Positions 46,318-58,356 of a DNA stretch of 64,000 nt are shown one piece after another; the stretch's first letter is position 1; every line of letters starts with the position of its first letter. The notes under the pieces are model-generated. The model was not told the origin of the DNA. It saw only the letters and a program-made list of their open reading frames with translations, and searched no databases. Position numbers and translations under genes: made by a program. Origin of the DNA: Blasia pusilla (lineage: Eukaryota; Marchantiophyta; Marchantiopsida; Blasiales); assembly GCA_050084515.1 (NCBI GenBank), contig CM114271.1:32054001-32118000 (forward strand), given 5' to 3'.

Positions 46318-47023
46318 AAGTAATGGATTGAGATCATCCACCTTCTCCGGGTACATGTTGACATCAATCTTGGGTTGAATACAAAATGCGAAGGTCTCTG
46401 TAATGCGAACATGCTTCAAACTTCCTCTGTCTAAGAGTCAGAAACCGGCACTTGTAAGATTGTCCACTTCGTCTTGAGTGCAATTCGTACCTGCAGCGAT
46501 GGGCCAAATCGTGGGGGTATTCCCCGGAGCTCCAATGGCAGCCGGATAAGACTTCCGGAAAGCGCAAGATTCATTTCGGCAGAAGAAGTACTTCAATTTG
46601 TCCCCGGTCTTCGTGAAACGATCAAAGGTTTTGAGTCACCAAAACCCAGGCAGTGGTCGTCCAGTCCTTGTAAAGTTCTTATTTAGGAAAGTGCCGCATG
46701 CTCTCCCAATGCCATCAGATCCTGCCTTGCAAGTGGGTCCACGTCCAGCGTTGCTCCGAGATGTATGCCGCCATTTCAGATTGCAATCCACCTCCATGAC
46801 CGGAATCCCTTATTGTTGAACCACCCCAGCAACCGCATGTTGCGAACTTCTAGCAACGAGGGGCTTTTGAAATAAAACATTCATTGATTTTGGAGAAGTT
46901 ACCCTATCACGGATTTGGGAGCGGTCCGGGGTCCCCGAATACCTGGGCGGCATAATTTCCTCATCCATATCAATCACCGGATTCATTCCTCAATGCTGCC
47001 TCTTCAATTGCCTGAAGTCAAGA
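46318..47023 (-). mobile_element. SWIM-protein element fragment, third copy
   Basis: The minus strand matches 12258-12960 (YPEKVDDLNPLL; TNCTQDEVDNLT; GFWWLKTFDRFT). It abuts the gypsy pol at 46317 and is cut at 47023 by a LINE. Confidence 0.85.
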
Positions 47024-50000
47024 TATGGTAAATGGTAAATAGATCAAGCCCGTGGGACCCAAAGGGTCAAAAGGCTGAAAAACACATTACAAGTCATTCA
47101 TGCACTGACCCTGAAAAAGATCGTTAAGACCTTCTCCTAGCTACAACCTAGAGCACTTGAGCGATGAATAATGACGTCCCTAATATAACAACCTAAATCA
47201 TACGGCACTAGTTGTAGTAAAGAATAGAAATTCTCCACATCTATTTTATGAGCTAGTCTAATCTCTTCATACCTTGGACATGTAACGAACACATGCTCTT
47301 CATCCTCAATATTTTCTCCGTCACATAACCTACAAATTCGTTCACTTCTATCAATTTTAAACCATCGTCCTTCCTCAATTCCTAGCCCATATATGAGACC
47401 CAATTCTATGACGTGCGATAATATGTCGTAAGAACGTGGAGATCCCTACAAGTAGGTATCCTTGTTCACAATATACAAGCATAGGATTAACATGAAGTTG
47501 ATAAAACTCCATTTTGGTGCCCAGACTGCTCCAAAAGATGTTGAGAGATTGTTTCCGTAGATGCTCACGGAGGGCCATCGGTTTCAAGTCCCAATCGCGT
47601 TCCGCCACATTCCACTTTGAAGACCAAGTCACCACATCCGCCATCCACCCTATGGAACGTGTGCCTCGCAAAGCTTGATGAGGGAGGCGAGAAACATCAA
47701 GAGATCTCACTCTTGCGATGTAAGTGATGGTCAAGTAAAGAGCTTCAGCTTCTAGAGGAAGAAAACTTGTTTCCGCAAGAAGAATAGCATACGGAGTTTG
47801 GTTTCTTACACCCAATTCTTCTTGTAGAAAAATCTTTTGCACTCTTTCCACGCGCTCCCAACATGTCTTCTTACAACAAGGGCCCCAAACTTGGGTCCCA
47901 TATAAGATCACCGGCAACACTAAGCTCCTAAATAAGAATTTCCTAAGACTCCAAAACACAAGATGAGCTCTTCTACACCGGTTTAAAAATGAATATAGAG
48001 CTTTGTAACCAGCTTCTACTCTCTTTTGCACGCAAAGTGCCCAACTATAATCATGAGAGAAATCGATGCCTAGATATTTGTAACTCTTCACTTGTTCTAA
48101 TTGTAGACCTTTGTAAAAGAACAAGAACTTGGATCTAGTACCCACTATAATGACTTTAGACTTGTCCATATTAACCTCCATCTGATTTTGGGTACAAAAC
48201 CTTGCCAAAGTGTCGAGGTGCTTTTGTAAACTAATGCCATCACGTGCCAGTAATATGATACCATCTGCATACAATAGAGTTTTGATGACAAACTCCCCAA
48301 GCTTGACACCTTCACTATCACATTCCTCCAACCACTTTTCGATATCATCTATGAAAACTCCAAAAAGTGTAGGGGAGAGAGGGCAACCTTGAATGACTCT
48401 AATGGTACTCAAGATCTCTTGAGTTTGTGAACCTTTGATCTTGGCCCAAACGGAATGGTATAACGTGGCCACGGCTGCTAGGAGATCTGATGGTACTCCA
48501 ATGGCTTGCAGCCTTTCCCATAAGAGCATGCGAGGTACAGTATCAAAAGCTTTCTTGAAATCGATGAAGCCGCAAAATAAAGCTTTTCCATTGCCCTTAA
48601 ATTTCTCCCATAAAACACGCAAGGCCAAGATATGGTCGATGGTGTTGTATGTTGGACGAAAACCAGCTTGGACCCGTGCTCTCTTTTGGAAAGTCTCTGT
48701 CCATGTGCTCAACTTCGACTCCACCAATTTCCCAAACAACTTGGCAAAAAAACTATCCACCATGATAGTGCCATAGTTTGTTACCAAGTCCTTCCTTCCT
48801 GATTTGTGAATAGGAACAATCTCCCGTAGCGACCAGGTTGAAGGAAAACCATAGATAGCAGCATCACCCAATACTTTGGTGAGGATCGGACCAATACAAT
48901 CTCCTCCCCACTTGAAAAAGTTCAATAGAAAGACCATCCAAATCCTCACATTTACCATTCGCCAATCTTCTAAGTTTAGTCATCACCTCTCCTTCAGAGA
49001 ATAAGCCAAGTATTCCTCCACAACGTGGCATAGATGTAGCATCGGGGAAGAAATAGAGCTTTTCGGCAAAAGATATCAAAGATTTGGGATCAAGAATAGG
49101 TTTTGAAGACCGAACTAGTAATTGTCTCCAAAATGATTTGGGGTCCTCATGCAGCTCCCTTGTCAAAGACTCTTGTTTCCGTCGCAAGAAAGCTCGTTTC
49201 TTAGATTTCACCAAGTATTTGTAAAGGCTTGTCATAATAAGCCGACTTGGGATATCCAAAGATTTATCAACTGATCGTGCCCTTGCTTGCTTGCATTCAG
49301 AGTCAAACCACCCATTACAAGGCAGCCTCCTAGCACTTCTATCCTTGTGGCGCGAAAAGAACTTAGATGCACTATTTTTGAGCAATTCGGTTAGTTGCAT
49401 ACTTGCCGTGTTTGGATCCCGGCTCCATACAATGCGAGTCAAGAGTTCTTGTAAATGTAGCATATAAAGATCTTTTTTACCGGGATCTAAGCGAAACTTG
49501 GGAGAAACTAAAATAGATTGACATATCGAGAGAGGAATGGCCTTTGATAGTGAGAGAGTAAACAAAAGAGGTGCATGATATGATTCAGGCTGAGGTTCTA
49601 GAATATCAAATTTAGAGATAAGAGAGCTATCAGCGGGCGAGGACAGAAGATAATCGATGGTGCTAGCGCCGGTAGAGGAGAAACACGTATTGGAGTGAGA
49701 ATTGGGAAATTGAGAACTTTCAAATTACAAGTGGCTCCAAAGGTTAAAAAATGCTTTGTCAAAGGATTTGTAGAAAGATCTGAAGAGGTTCTAGACCACA
49801 AACCATCCTCATATTCTTCGAGAAGAGGAGAAATCAAGGAATCACTGAATTGGGTAAATTGGGCAATACGTGCGCGAGCATTGAAATCTCCAACTAGAAA
49901 GACTTCACCTTTGCTTTGATATTTGAGAACATCCCGAATAAGTCGGTGGAACGGTTGACTTGGATTGTGAGTGCGTGTTGAGTAGATAGGCATGGAGAGT

Positions 50001-50087
50001 GGTGCAAAATAACAAACTGCCAAATAACAATAAGATCCCCCAGCCAAACCAAGACGTAGCCAATGACATTGGCGCCCGATATCTCGT
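47024..50087 (-). mobile_element. LINE copy K, endonuclease to 3' end
   Basis: From the ATTTACC tail at 47024 up to the endonuclease at 50087. The frames are zinc motif (47403-47137), RT (48958-47375, YADG in place of YADD, so the catalytic Asp is lost), RT fingers (49565-48864) and endonuclease (50047-49598). The frames overlap through small indels. It is one of the least decayed copies but is still dead. Confidence 0.95.
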
Positions 50088-50527
50088 CACCAACTCTCCG
50101 AGAACTCTCATCAGGACCCATCGATGGGGTCCTCATCCCCTCGGACAACGTGAAGGACTGAGGAACCCTGGTCTATTTCATGGCTTCCCCTTGCTATGGA
50201 TTCAACTCTGCGGCTGCTCCATGTGTAAAAACTACAGTGGCCTCCATCTGGGCAACCCCACACATCAAACTAGGATCCTCCATATCTCTGGCGGCTCCAT
50301 AAGACGTCGATGCCATATATTCGACATCGAGTAACCTCAATGCCATAGCGGCAATCTACTGCTGTAGTTGCTGGATCTGTTCAACCATCCCAACCTCACG
50401 CTCGGCGTCTCCCTCAAAGTGTCTAGGTGGTGGGACTCTACCTTCTCCACATGAAACTCCACCATCCCCTCAGGCAAATCCAACTCCTTGTCCCCCAACA
50501 AGACCACCTGGTGCACGACCTCTAGGC
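50088..50527 (-). pseudogene. Gag/protease-junction fragment of the same gypsy group
   Basis: The minus strand reads EQIQQLQQ, then MASTSYGAARDMEDPSLMCG, QMEATVVFTHG and VPQSFTLSEGMRTPSMGP. These align with the gag end and protease start at 17100-17450 (MASATQVEAST; QSFLLSEVLRTPSMVP). It is a diverged relative, flanked by LINE K and the TIR element. Confidence 0.7.
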
Positions 50528-51150
50528 CCATCGAGATCGAGGGCTGGTATTCTGGCAAAAGAGAGTAAGAGAGGAGAGGAAGAGAGGAGAGTCTCTCTTC
50601 AAAAAAAGGGCACAATCCGCCTCCTCTCTTCAAAACTTTTTGACATATTTGAAAATTTTGTTTGCTTTCAAATTCATGAAATCTTTAGAAGAGAGTAGGT
50701 GGTGGTCCACATTCGGGCCTAAAGAAACCTCCTTTTTCCTGGGGGCGAAAAAGAAGTAGACATCATAAGACCACTACAAACATTTTTCCATCACTCTCCA
50801 TGTGAGCCTAAGTTTCTTCATATTGCCTGTCTCAGTCTACAGTAAGCTGTGCTCAGGGCTATTTTTGTTGGAGGACCATTGGCAAATAATTTGACCAGAA
50901 GTAGCAATCTTATCTCAATGAAAGGTTCAAATATAGACCAACTTTGTGAAATGTGAACATAGGAGACGATAATTGAACCAAAAGATTGTTAGCTGTTTGG
51001 AGTAAAGAGGATTTGATGTCCCTTCATTCAGATCCAAAATCTGAGAAACCGAGAAGCTGCACCCCTCCCAATCCGTTGGAATTTTACAGGTTGCAACTCT
51101 TGCAACCCGTTGGAATCAGATGGCTTGCACCCCTTGCAAGCCATTTAGCT
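50528..51150. repeat. Left terminal inverted repeat
   Basis: It is the reverse complement of the right terminal regions at 58700-59222 and 22015-23000: the element tip, a purine-rich tract, CCTCCTTTTTCCTGGGGGCG, the segment with CATCACTCTCCATGTGAGCC, and finally a block with palindrome halves. Confidence 0.75.
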
Positions 51151-51235
51151 CGTTGCTAGAATCTGACCTTGAGCTGTGACGACCCGTCGGACTCCGACAG
51201 GTTGCAGGAACCCATGTAATTTCCTGACGGGTTGA
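51080..51235. repeat. Palindromes just upstream of the 51242 start
   Basis: Palindromes at about 51103-51128 and 51182-51208 (CCCGTCGGACTCCGACAGG), plus a half site at 51225-51234, lie directly before the ATG at 51242. Confidence 0.65.
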
Positions 51236-51241
51236 GTTTGG

Positions 51242-53084
51242 ATGTGCAAGATTGTATTGGTGGGGAATGTCACCCACCACTGGATCCAGGACTGCGATCG
51301 GGTGAGGAAGGTGCTTACGACGCATCCGGGAGAGTACAGGGGGTTCTTGGGCGATGCCCTTGTCAATCAGATGCTTGCAAAGGGTGCTCAGATTAAAAAG
51401 AAAACTTGGGCAAATAAGTTTATTTCCCAAGATGCAGCCGTAACCATCCTTTGCTGGTCGAAGATACAGGCCGCGAAGAAGAGCGCTGCACTGGAGCTGG
51501 AGCGGAGGGAGAAGGTATCTGCGTCTGAGCGCGCGAAATTCATCCAAGCTGCAGTATCTGCAGCAACAAAATACACGGCGAGCAAGATGCAGCGATACAT
51601 CAGCATTCTCAACCCCGAACTTGGTCCGGAGTTCTACAAGGAGCTGAAGGCGATTATCAAGCGCCAGCAGAAAAGGGATGAAGATCCGCATGGTCGGATT
51701 GGAGAGAAAGTGTCCCTGGATCGCGTGCATCGGTTTGCGTTGTCCGGGATAAGCGAGTTTAGGAGGATCCGACTGATGAAAATCAGTCTCGAGGGCACAG
51801 AGGCCCAGAAGAGGGCGGCACACCATCCTCCGGGTGTGTCCGATCCAGTGATCTTCCACTGGCTACGCAAATGGTCGTTCTGGGACGCGTTGCGGGTTAT
51901 CGGGAAGTTCGTGCTAGACAGTCTGCAAGCGGAGCTCAGAAGATTAGAGCCCATCCCGGATGAAGCAAACCTTGAAAGTTCTGGAGATTTTGAGGTTTGG
52001 CTCGACGACATCCGGGACAAGCCAACCAAAAACCCAGGATTCAAGACCATGTTCAAGGTTTGCGTCCTCCCTCAGGCAGAGCTTGACGAAGAAGTAGAGG
52101 GGAACAAACGGGATCAAGCGAAGAAGAAGCGAGATCTACAGGAGCAGACGGCCGATTCTGTTCGACTAAAAGCTGCCCAACGGATGGTCTTCAGGTACCT
52201 CGTCCAGTGTAAGAATGCAGGTACGTGGGGAAAATTACCGGTAGCCTTGAAATTGTGGGCTTCGCCGCCGGATGCAGAGACATTCTCCATGTACGACATG
52301 GAGATGGGGCAGCACATGTCCGATTGGGAGGTGGAGAATTGCCCCATTTGGCTCGACTTCAACGACCCTGAAGACATCACCGATAAGGATTTACGAGTGC
52401 TTCATGATGCAGTGGCCTCAGGACAAGACGACATCCCCAATTTCGTCCAGCCTGAAGACTTCTTCGGAGGAGATGCAGAAGAGCAGGCCCACGAGACAGC
52501 TGAGTTGGCTTCCAAGGTCCGCACAGCCAAAGACAAATCCACAGCGGGTCTCAAAGGCAAGGCGAGGGGAGGGAAAAATTCAGAGGCCGAGTCTTCCCAA
52601 AGAGAGGCTGAAGATTCAAGGCCAGAGGCGGAATCGTCCGGGCGAGCGGGGAGAGAGGGTCGGACCAGGTCCTCGGCGAAAAAAACCCCACCAGAGTCTG
52701 AGGTCATAGAGACCCCGACAAGCCGTCCGCAGACTCGGGAGAAGCGGAAGCGAGAGGTGCCAGGGTTGTCCCAAGGAGAATACAGTCCATCATCCTTGGG
52801 AAGACACAGACAAACAACGACCCGGACAAGCGTCCTCCTTCAGTTCACTCCTTTACTGGATGAGCTGAAGAGCTTCAGTTCTCAAGCGTCGACACCAGCC
52901 ATCGATAAATTGAAAACGCTGGGACGGAAGCTCCAACAAAATGGGCACGCTTCCTGGACGGTGAATGGAGTGGTCGAAGAGGTTGCGGTGGATCTCTTGA
53001 TCGTTGATCTGCCCTCGGGGTTGCGACTTTGGGGCGAGAATCCGTCGGACGAGGTACCTGAGTGGAATGTGCCGCCCTCTTATG
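51242..53084 (+). CDS. Element protein, N-terminal region and methyltransferase motif IV
   Basis: One clean frame starts at ATG 51242 and runs 614 codons to the LINE insertion. Residues 1-300 are helical and basic (QMLAKGAQIKKKTWANKF; ASERAKFIQAAVSAATKY; FHWLRKWSFWDALRVIGKF). A low-complexity acidic/Ser linker follows (about 430-520), with ENCPIWLDFNDPEDITD before it. Near residue 600 comes VDLLIVDLPSGLRLWG, which sits where amino-methyltransferases have motif IV (DPPY); here it is DLPS. The frame is stop-free, unlike most frames in this window. The N-terminal half matches nothing I know. It could be a transposase or a DNA-binding module; unproven. Confidence 0.65.
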
Positions 53085-56057
53085 GCTATCTACTTAACAC
53101 GCACTCACAATCGAAGTCAACCGTTCCACCAACTTATTGGAGATGTTCTCAAATATCAAAGCAAAGGTGAAGTCTTTCTAGTTGGAGATTTCAATGCTCG
53201 CACACGTACTGCCCAATTTACCCAATTCAGTGATTCCTTGATTTCTCCTCTTCTCGAAGAATATGAGGATAGTTTGTGGTCTAGAATCTCTTCAGATCTT
53301 TCTACAAATCCTTTGACAGAGCATTTTTTAACCTTTGGAGCCACTTGTAATTTGAAAGTTCTTAATGGAACCTCTCATTTTCCCAACTCTCACTCCAATA
53401 CGTGTTTCTCCTCTACCGGCGCTAGCACCATTGATTATCTTCTGTCCTCGCCCGCTGATAGCTCTCTTATCTCTAAATTTGATATTCTAGAACCTCAGCC
53501 TGAATCAGATCATGCACCTCTTTTGTTTACTCTCTCACTATTAAAGGCCATTCCTCTCTCGACATGTCAATCTATTTTAGCTTCTCCCAAGTTTCGCTTA
53601 GATCCAGGTAAAAAAGATCTTTATATGCTACATTTACAAGAACTCTTGACTCGCATTGTATGGAACCCGGATCCAAACACGGCAAGTATGCAACTAACCG
53701 AATTGCTCAAAAACAGTGCATCTAAGTTCTTTTCGCGCCACAGGGATAGAAGTGGTAGGAGGATGCCTTGTAATGGGTGGTTTGACTCTGAATGCAAGCA
53801 AGCAAGGGCACGATCAGTTGATAAATCTTTGGATATCCCAAGTCGGCTTATTATGACCAGCCTTTACAAATACTTGGTGAAATCTAAGAAACGAGCTTTC
53901 TTGCGGGGGAAACAAGAGTCTTTGACAAGGGAGCTGTATGAGGACCCAAATCATTTTGGAGACGGTTAGTAGTACGGTCTTCAAAACCTATTCTTGATCC
54001 CAAATCTTTGATATCTTTTGCTGAAAAGCTCTATTTCTTCCCCGATGCTACATCTATGCCACGTTGTGGAGGAATACCTGGCTTATTCTCTGAAGGAGAG
54101 GTGATGACTCAACTTAGAAGATTGGCGAATGGTAAATGTGAGGATTTGGATGGTCTTTCTATTGAACTTTTCAAGTGGAGAGGAGATTGTATTGGTCCGA
54201 TCCTCACCAAAGTATTGGGTGATGCTGCTATCTATGGTTTTCCTTCAACCTGGTCGCTACGGGAGATTGTTCCTATTCACAAATCAGGAAGGAAGGACTT
54301 GGTAACAAACTATGGCACTATCATGGTGGGTAGTTTTTTTGCCAAGTTGTTTGGGAAATTGGTGGAGTCGAAGTTGAGCACATGGACAGAGACTTTCCAA
54401 AAGAGAGCACGGGTCCAAGATGGTTTTCGTGCAACATACAACACCATCGACCATATCTTGGCCTTGCGTGTTTGGTGGGAGAAATCTAAGGGCAATGGAA
54501 AAGCTTTGTTTTGCGGCTTCATCGATTTCAAGAAATCTTTTGATACTGTACCTCGCAAGCTCTTATGGGAAAGGCTGCAAGACATAAGAGTACCACCAAA
54601 TCTCCTAGCAGCCGTGGCCACGCTATACCAATCCGTTCAGGCCAAGATCAAAGGTTCACAAACTCCATAAATCTTGAGTACCATTGGAGTCATTCAAGGT
54701 TGCCCCCTCTCCCCTACACTTTTTGGAGTTTTCATAGATGACATCGAAAAGTGGTTGGAGGAATGTGATAGTGAAGGTGTCAAGCTTGGGGAGTTTGTCA
54801 TCAAAGCTCTTTTGTATGCAGATGATATCATATTACTAGCACGTGATGGCATTAGTTTACAAAAACACCTCGACACTTTGGCAAGGTTTTGTACCCAGAA
54901 TCAGATGGAGGTTAATATGGAGAAGTCTAAAGTCATTATAGTGGGTACTAGATCCAAGTTCTCATTCTTTTACAAAGGTCTACAATTAGAACAAGTGAAG
55001 AGTTACAAATATCTAGGAATCGATTTCTCTCATGACTATAGTTGGGCACTTTGCGTGCAAAAGAGAGTAGAAGCTGGTTACAAAGCTCTATATTTATTTT
55101 TAAACCGGTGTAGAAGAGCTCATCTTGTGTCTTGGAGTCTTAGGAAATTCTTATTTAGGAGCTTAGTGTTGCCGGTGGTCTTATATGGGACCCAAGTTTG
55201 GGGCCCTAGTTGTAAGAAGACAGATTGGGAGCGCGTGGAAAGAGTGCAAAAGATCTTTCTACAAGAAGAATTGGGTGTAAGAAACCAAACTCCGTATGCT
55301 ATTCTTCTTGCGAAAACAGGTTTTCTTCCTCTAGAAGCTGAAGCTCTTTACTTGACCATCACTTACATCGCAAGGGTGAGATCTCTTGATGTTTCTCGCC
55401 TCCCTCATCAAGCTTTGCGAGCCACACGTTCCATAGGGTGGATAGCAGATGTGGACTTGGTCTTCAAAGTGGAATATGGCAGAACGCGATTGGGACTTGA
55501 AACCGATGGCCCTCCGTGAGCATCTACAGAAGCAATCTCTCAACATCATTTGGAGCAGTCGAGGCACCAAAATGGAGTTTTATCAACTTCATGTCAATCC
55601 TATGCTTGTATATTGTGAACAAGGATACCTACTTGCAGGGATCTCCCCGTTCTTACGACATATTATCGCACGTCATAGAACTGGGTCACATAGGCTAGGA
55701 ATTGAGGAAGGAGGATGGTTTAAAATTGATAGAAGTGAACGAATTTGTAGGTTATGTGACGGAGAAAATATTGAGGATGAAGAGCATGTGTTTGTTACAT
55801 GTCCAAGGTATGAAGAGATTAGACTAGCTCATAAAATAGATGTGGAGAATTTCTATTCTTTACTACAACTAGTGCCGTATGATTTAGGTTGTTATATTAG
55901 GGACGTCATTATTCATCGCTCAAGTGCTCTAGGTTGTAGCTAGGAGAAGGTCTTAACGATCTTTTTCAGGGTCAGTGCATGAATGACTTGTAATGTGTTT
56001 TTCAGCCTTTTGACCCTTTGGATCCCACGGGCTTGATCTATTTACCATTTACCATTA
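53085..56057 (+). mobile_element. LINE copy L, with 7-bp target-site duplication
   Basis: Endonuclease (53085-53969), RT (54008-55519) and zinc motif (55449-55943) are all present, with frameshifts near 53955, a TAA at 54668 and a deletion near 55455. It begins inside the endonuclease (5'-truncated) and ends in ATTTACC repeats. TCTTATG occurs at 53078-53084 and again at 56058-56064, a clean 7-bp target-site duplication. Removing the LINE and one repeat restores an open frame in the host element. Confidence 0.95.
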
Positions 56058-56237
56058 TCTTATGACCAGATTGCGCTATTGTTCTCCTTTGCAAACGCCT
56101 ATCTGAGTGATAGGGGCTGCTTCTTGGTGTTGACTGGAGGGAGCGAGTACGAGCTCTTCAACCTCGAGTGCGTCAAGAGGTCGCTAAAGTGGAGGACGGC
56201 GCAATCGTGGATCATAAAAAACGAGTACCCACTCTGA
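56058..56237 (+). CDS. Methyltransferase-like gene, continuation after LINE
   Basis: The frame from 53084 resumes here: YDQIALLFSFANAYLSDRGC, then FLVLTGGSEYELFNLECVKR and SWIIKNEYPL, ending at TGA 56235-56237. The strand FLVLTGG after a helix fits the part between motif IV and the following strands in class-I methyltransferase folds. A splice donor may lie before the stop (for example at GAGTACC near 56224), which would link to the exon at 56889. Confidence 0.6.
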   Translation, partial: SYDQIALLFSFANAYLSDRGCFLVLTGGSEYELFNLECVKRSLKWRTAQSWIIKNEYPL

Positions 56238-56888
56238 TCCGCGATGAGTCAGATTCGGATAAGGCTCAATTCCTGTACTATAATCTCAATTATATTTTAA
56301 TGATGTGTATAATGAGTGTTCATCTCCGTTGAGTGAGTATAATGAGTGTCAATCTCCTTTTTTTTTGTCCGTGAGCAACCCGTCGGAAGGCGACGGGTTG
56401 CTGGCTTAGAGCAGCCCATGCTCGGTTGAGAGCAACCCGTCGGTTTCCACTAGGTTGCATCTTTCCCACATACATAGGGAAAACCGTGGTGTACCTGCAA
56501 CCCGTCGGAACCCAACGGGTTGCACTTGCTTTTGGTTTTTCCCTGTGTTTTCGGAAAGCTGCAACCCATCTGATAGCGACGGGTTGCTCTCAGGCGAGCA
56601 TGGGCTGCTCTTAGGCGAGCATGGGCTGCTCTTAGGCGAGCATGGGCTGCTCTTAGGCGAGCATGGGCTGCTCTAGGCCAGCAAAAGGCGACGGGTTGCT
56701 CACGGACAAAAACAACGGAGCCTGACGGGTTGTTTTAGTCCGTGACCAACCCGTCGGAAGGCGACGGGTTGGTCCGGGACAAAACAACCCGTCGGACTCC
56801 GACAGGTTGATCCAAAGTCAGTAATTGAAAATGTTCTCAAGCCGACTTCTTTAGTTGCTGACATTGTTTCCAACGTGCTTATTTACAG
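56238..56888. repeat. Putative intron: palindromes and nested inverted repeat
   Basis: A long inverted repeat has arms at 56367-56424 and 56658-56707 (outer GTCCGTGAGCAACCCGTCG, inner GAGCAGCCCATGCTCG). Between them lie single palindromes at about 56430-56458, 56497-56523 and 56561-56587 and a 21-bp tandem repeat. More palindromes follow at 56745-56770 and 56784-56811. The stretch ends with TTATTTACAG at 56879-56888, a good splice acceptor. Confidence 0.7.
56591..56677. repeat. 21-bp tandem repeat, four units
   Basis: The unit GGCGAGCATGGGCTGCTCTTA repeats four times. Its complement, GAGCAGCCCATGCTCG, stands alone at 56409-56424 and forms part of the large inverted repeat. Confidence 0.88.
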
Positions 56889-57403
56889 ATGGACCACTCC
56901 TACGTGTACTGCTTCGTTCGGCCCGAGCACAATTTCCAGGTGTTCAAGATCCAGGATCCTGTGGATCCATGCTCAGATGCGTACAACTTAGATAGTTTGT
57001 ACAATTCCCCCCCGGGAATTTACATGCAAGACAGTACCCCACTTCTGGGAGGAAGGGAAAAGTCGCCAGCCCTGATGCAAACGCTCATCGAGCTCTGCTC
57101 AAGGCCGGGTGACTTGGTGTTCGACTTAGTGGGACTTTCAGGGGCAAGTATCAAAGGCGCCTGGCAGAGTGGCAGGAACATTCTCTGCCTTGAGGGAAAG
57201 CAGGAATTGTTTGACCTTTGCAAGGAGGCAAAGGTAGAATACGAAAGGCTGGTTGGGGTGTACAACTCTCCACCGAAGCCGAGAGCTTTGATTCCAAACC
57301 CACCCTTGGTAGTGACTCCACCGTAACTTCCAACGATTCCAAAAATCGGGAGGGCAAGGCCGAAAGTAATTTTGCAAGAGCTCTGTGACGATGACGAGTG
57401 AGT
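56889..57403 (+). CDS. Amino-methyltransferase-like exon (motifs X and I)
   Basis: It opens with MDHSYVYCFVRPEHNFQVFK and continues to KSPALMQTLIELCSRPGDLV, FDLVGLSGASIKGAW and GRNILCLEGKQELFDLCKEA. This is the order PxxLxxxLI...PGDxVxDxxxGxG...GRxxxxxE of beta-class N6-adenine/N4-cytosine methyltransferases, where motif X and the SAM-binding motif I come after motif IV. The usual FxGxG is VGLSG here. The frame meets TAA at 57324-57326; in the 21 kb copy the frame continues to acidic DDDE. With 51242-53084 and 56058-56237 it would form one protein. Such enzymes modify DNA amino groups; with altered motifs it may bind DNA or SAM without catalysis. Confidence 0.6.
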
Positions 57404-57944
57404 TCAAAGAACTCAACGACCCATCTTGACTGCAGCGTTTGGAGTAGGGAGTTTTTTTTATGATGAGGCAAAAGATTTCATAGAATAGATCAAATGTACA
57501 GTTTCGAGCTTTTTTCGGATGATATAAAGCAGAAGATTTTTTCGAACGATGGTGGTGCTTGTAAAAGTTTGCTGAACATTTTTTTGTCTTTTCGAATGTG
57601 ATCGTCTATATACTCCGCGGACTTCTATTTTGCAACGCGTCGGATTTCTGCTGCTTGCAACTTTTCACTTTTTGACCACTGCAACCCGTCGGATTTCTCC
57701 TGCTTGCAACTTTCACTTTTTGACCACTGCACCTTTTTACCACCTCCAGGAAACCTGTCGGATTCCAACAGGTTGCCTGATCGGACTCTTTCCCTGTTTG
57801 TCCAACTTAAGAGGCAGTCTGGCGGAATTTTTCCCTTGGCACCTTCCCCTCAACTCGTAAAGGCAGGCGTAGGCTTCTTTTCTTCTCTCAGACGTGTTGG
57901 ATTCCTACTGCCTGTGCGATTGCCATAATCGTATTACCGGGGAC
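57404..57944. repeat. Duplicated 3' segment with palindromes
   Basis: 57483-57900 resembles 58203-58640 and 21531-21905: AGATCAAATGTACA start, a CGGATG-TAATAAAG block, then palindromes (57635-57660, 57678-57703, 57752-57777) and the TTGATCGGACTCTTTCCCTGT segment. This copy of the element therefore has a tandem duplication of the region. Confidence 0.6.
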
Positions 57945-58214
57945 GGAGCACATATTGATACTGGATGGGTGTCACATTGCAGAGCATACAAGGTATATTG
58001 CCGAGGCAGGCGGTGGGACTCAAATCAGGTTATATGGGACCGTTATGGTGTACCTAGGGGGGGGCCAAGGCTCTCGAATTCACCAACATTTTCGATCCCC
58101 GTCTACAATCGGCCAGAGGAGCCACTTGTATCCCAGGACATTCCTTTGGTACTGTCACCGAGGAGAGTTAGGAGTAAATTTGTAGATGACGAGGCTGAAG
58201 AAATCATAGACTAG
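57945..58214 (+). CDS. Conserved downstream ORF of the TIR element, copy 1
   Basis: The frame reads AHIDTGWVSHCRAYKVYCRG, RRWDSNQVIWDRYGV, VYNRPEEPLVSQDIPLVL and ends RSKFVDDEAEEIID. It is paired with 21255-21531. An alternative frame before the G8 run at 58047-58054 is also open (ILDGCHIAEHTRYIAEAGGG). I cannot tell which is translated, or whether a shift at the G-run joins them. No known domain. Confidence 0.45.
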   Translation, partial: GAHIDTGWVSHCRAYKVYCRGRRWDSNQVIWDRYGVPRGGPRLSNSPTFSIPVYNRPEEPLVSQDIPLVLSPRRVRSKFVDDEAEEIID

Positions 58215-58356
58215 GTCAAATGTACATTTCCGAGGTTCCTTCGGAGGTAATAAAGGACGAGATTTTTTCAACCCATAATGGTGTTTGTAAAAGTTTGCAC
58301 GAATATTTATTTGGACTTGTGGATTGTGTTCTTTTAGCTACTCAGAATTACAATTC

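Noticed and set aside
51116-52707. Minus-strand frames opposite the 642-codon ORF
   Set aside because: Shadows of the GC-rich plus-strand coding region, with no family similarity.
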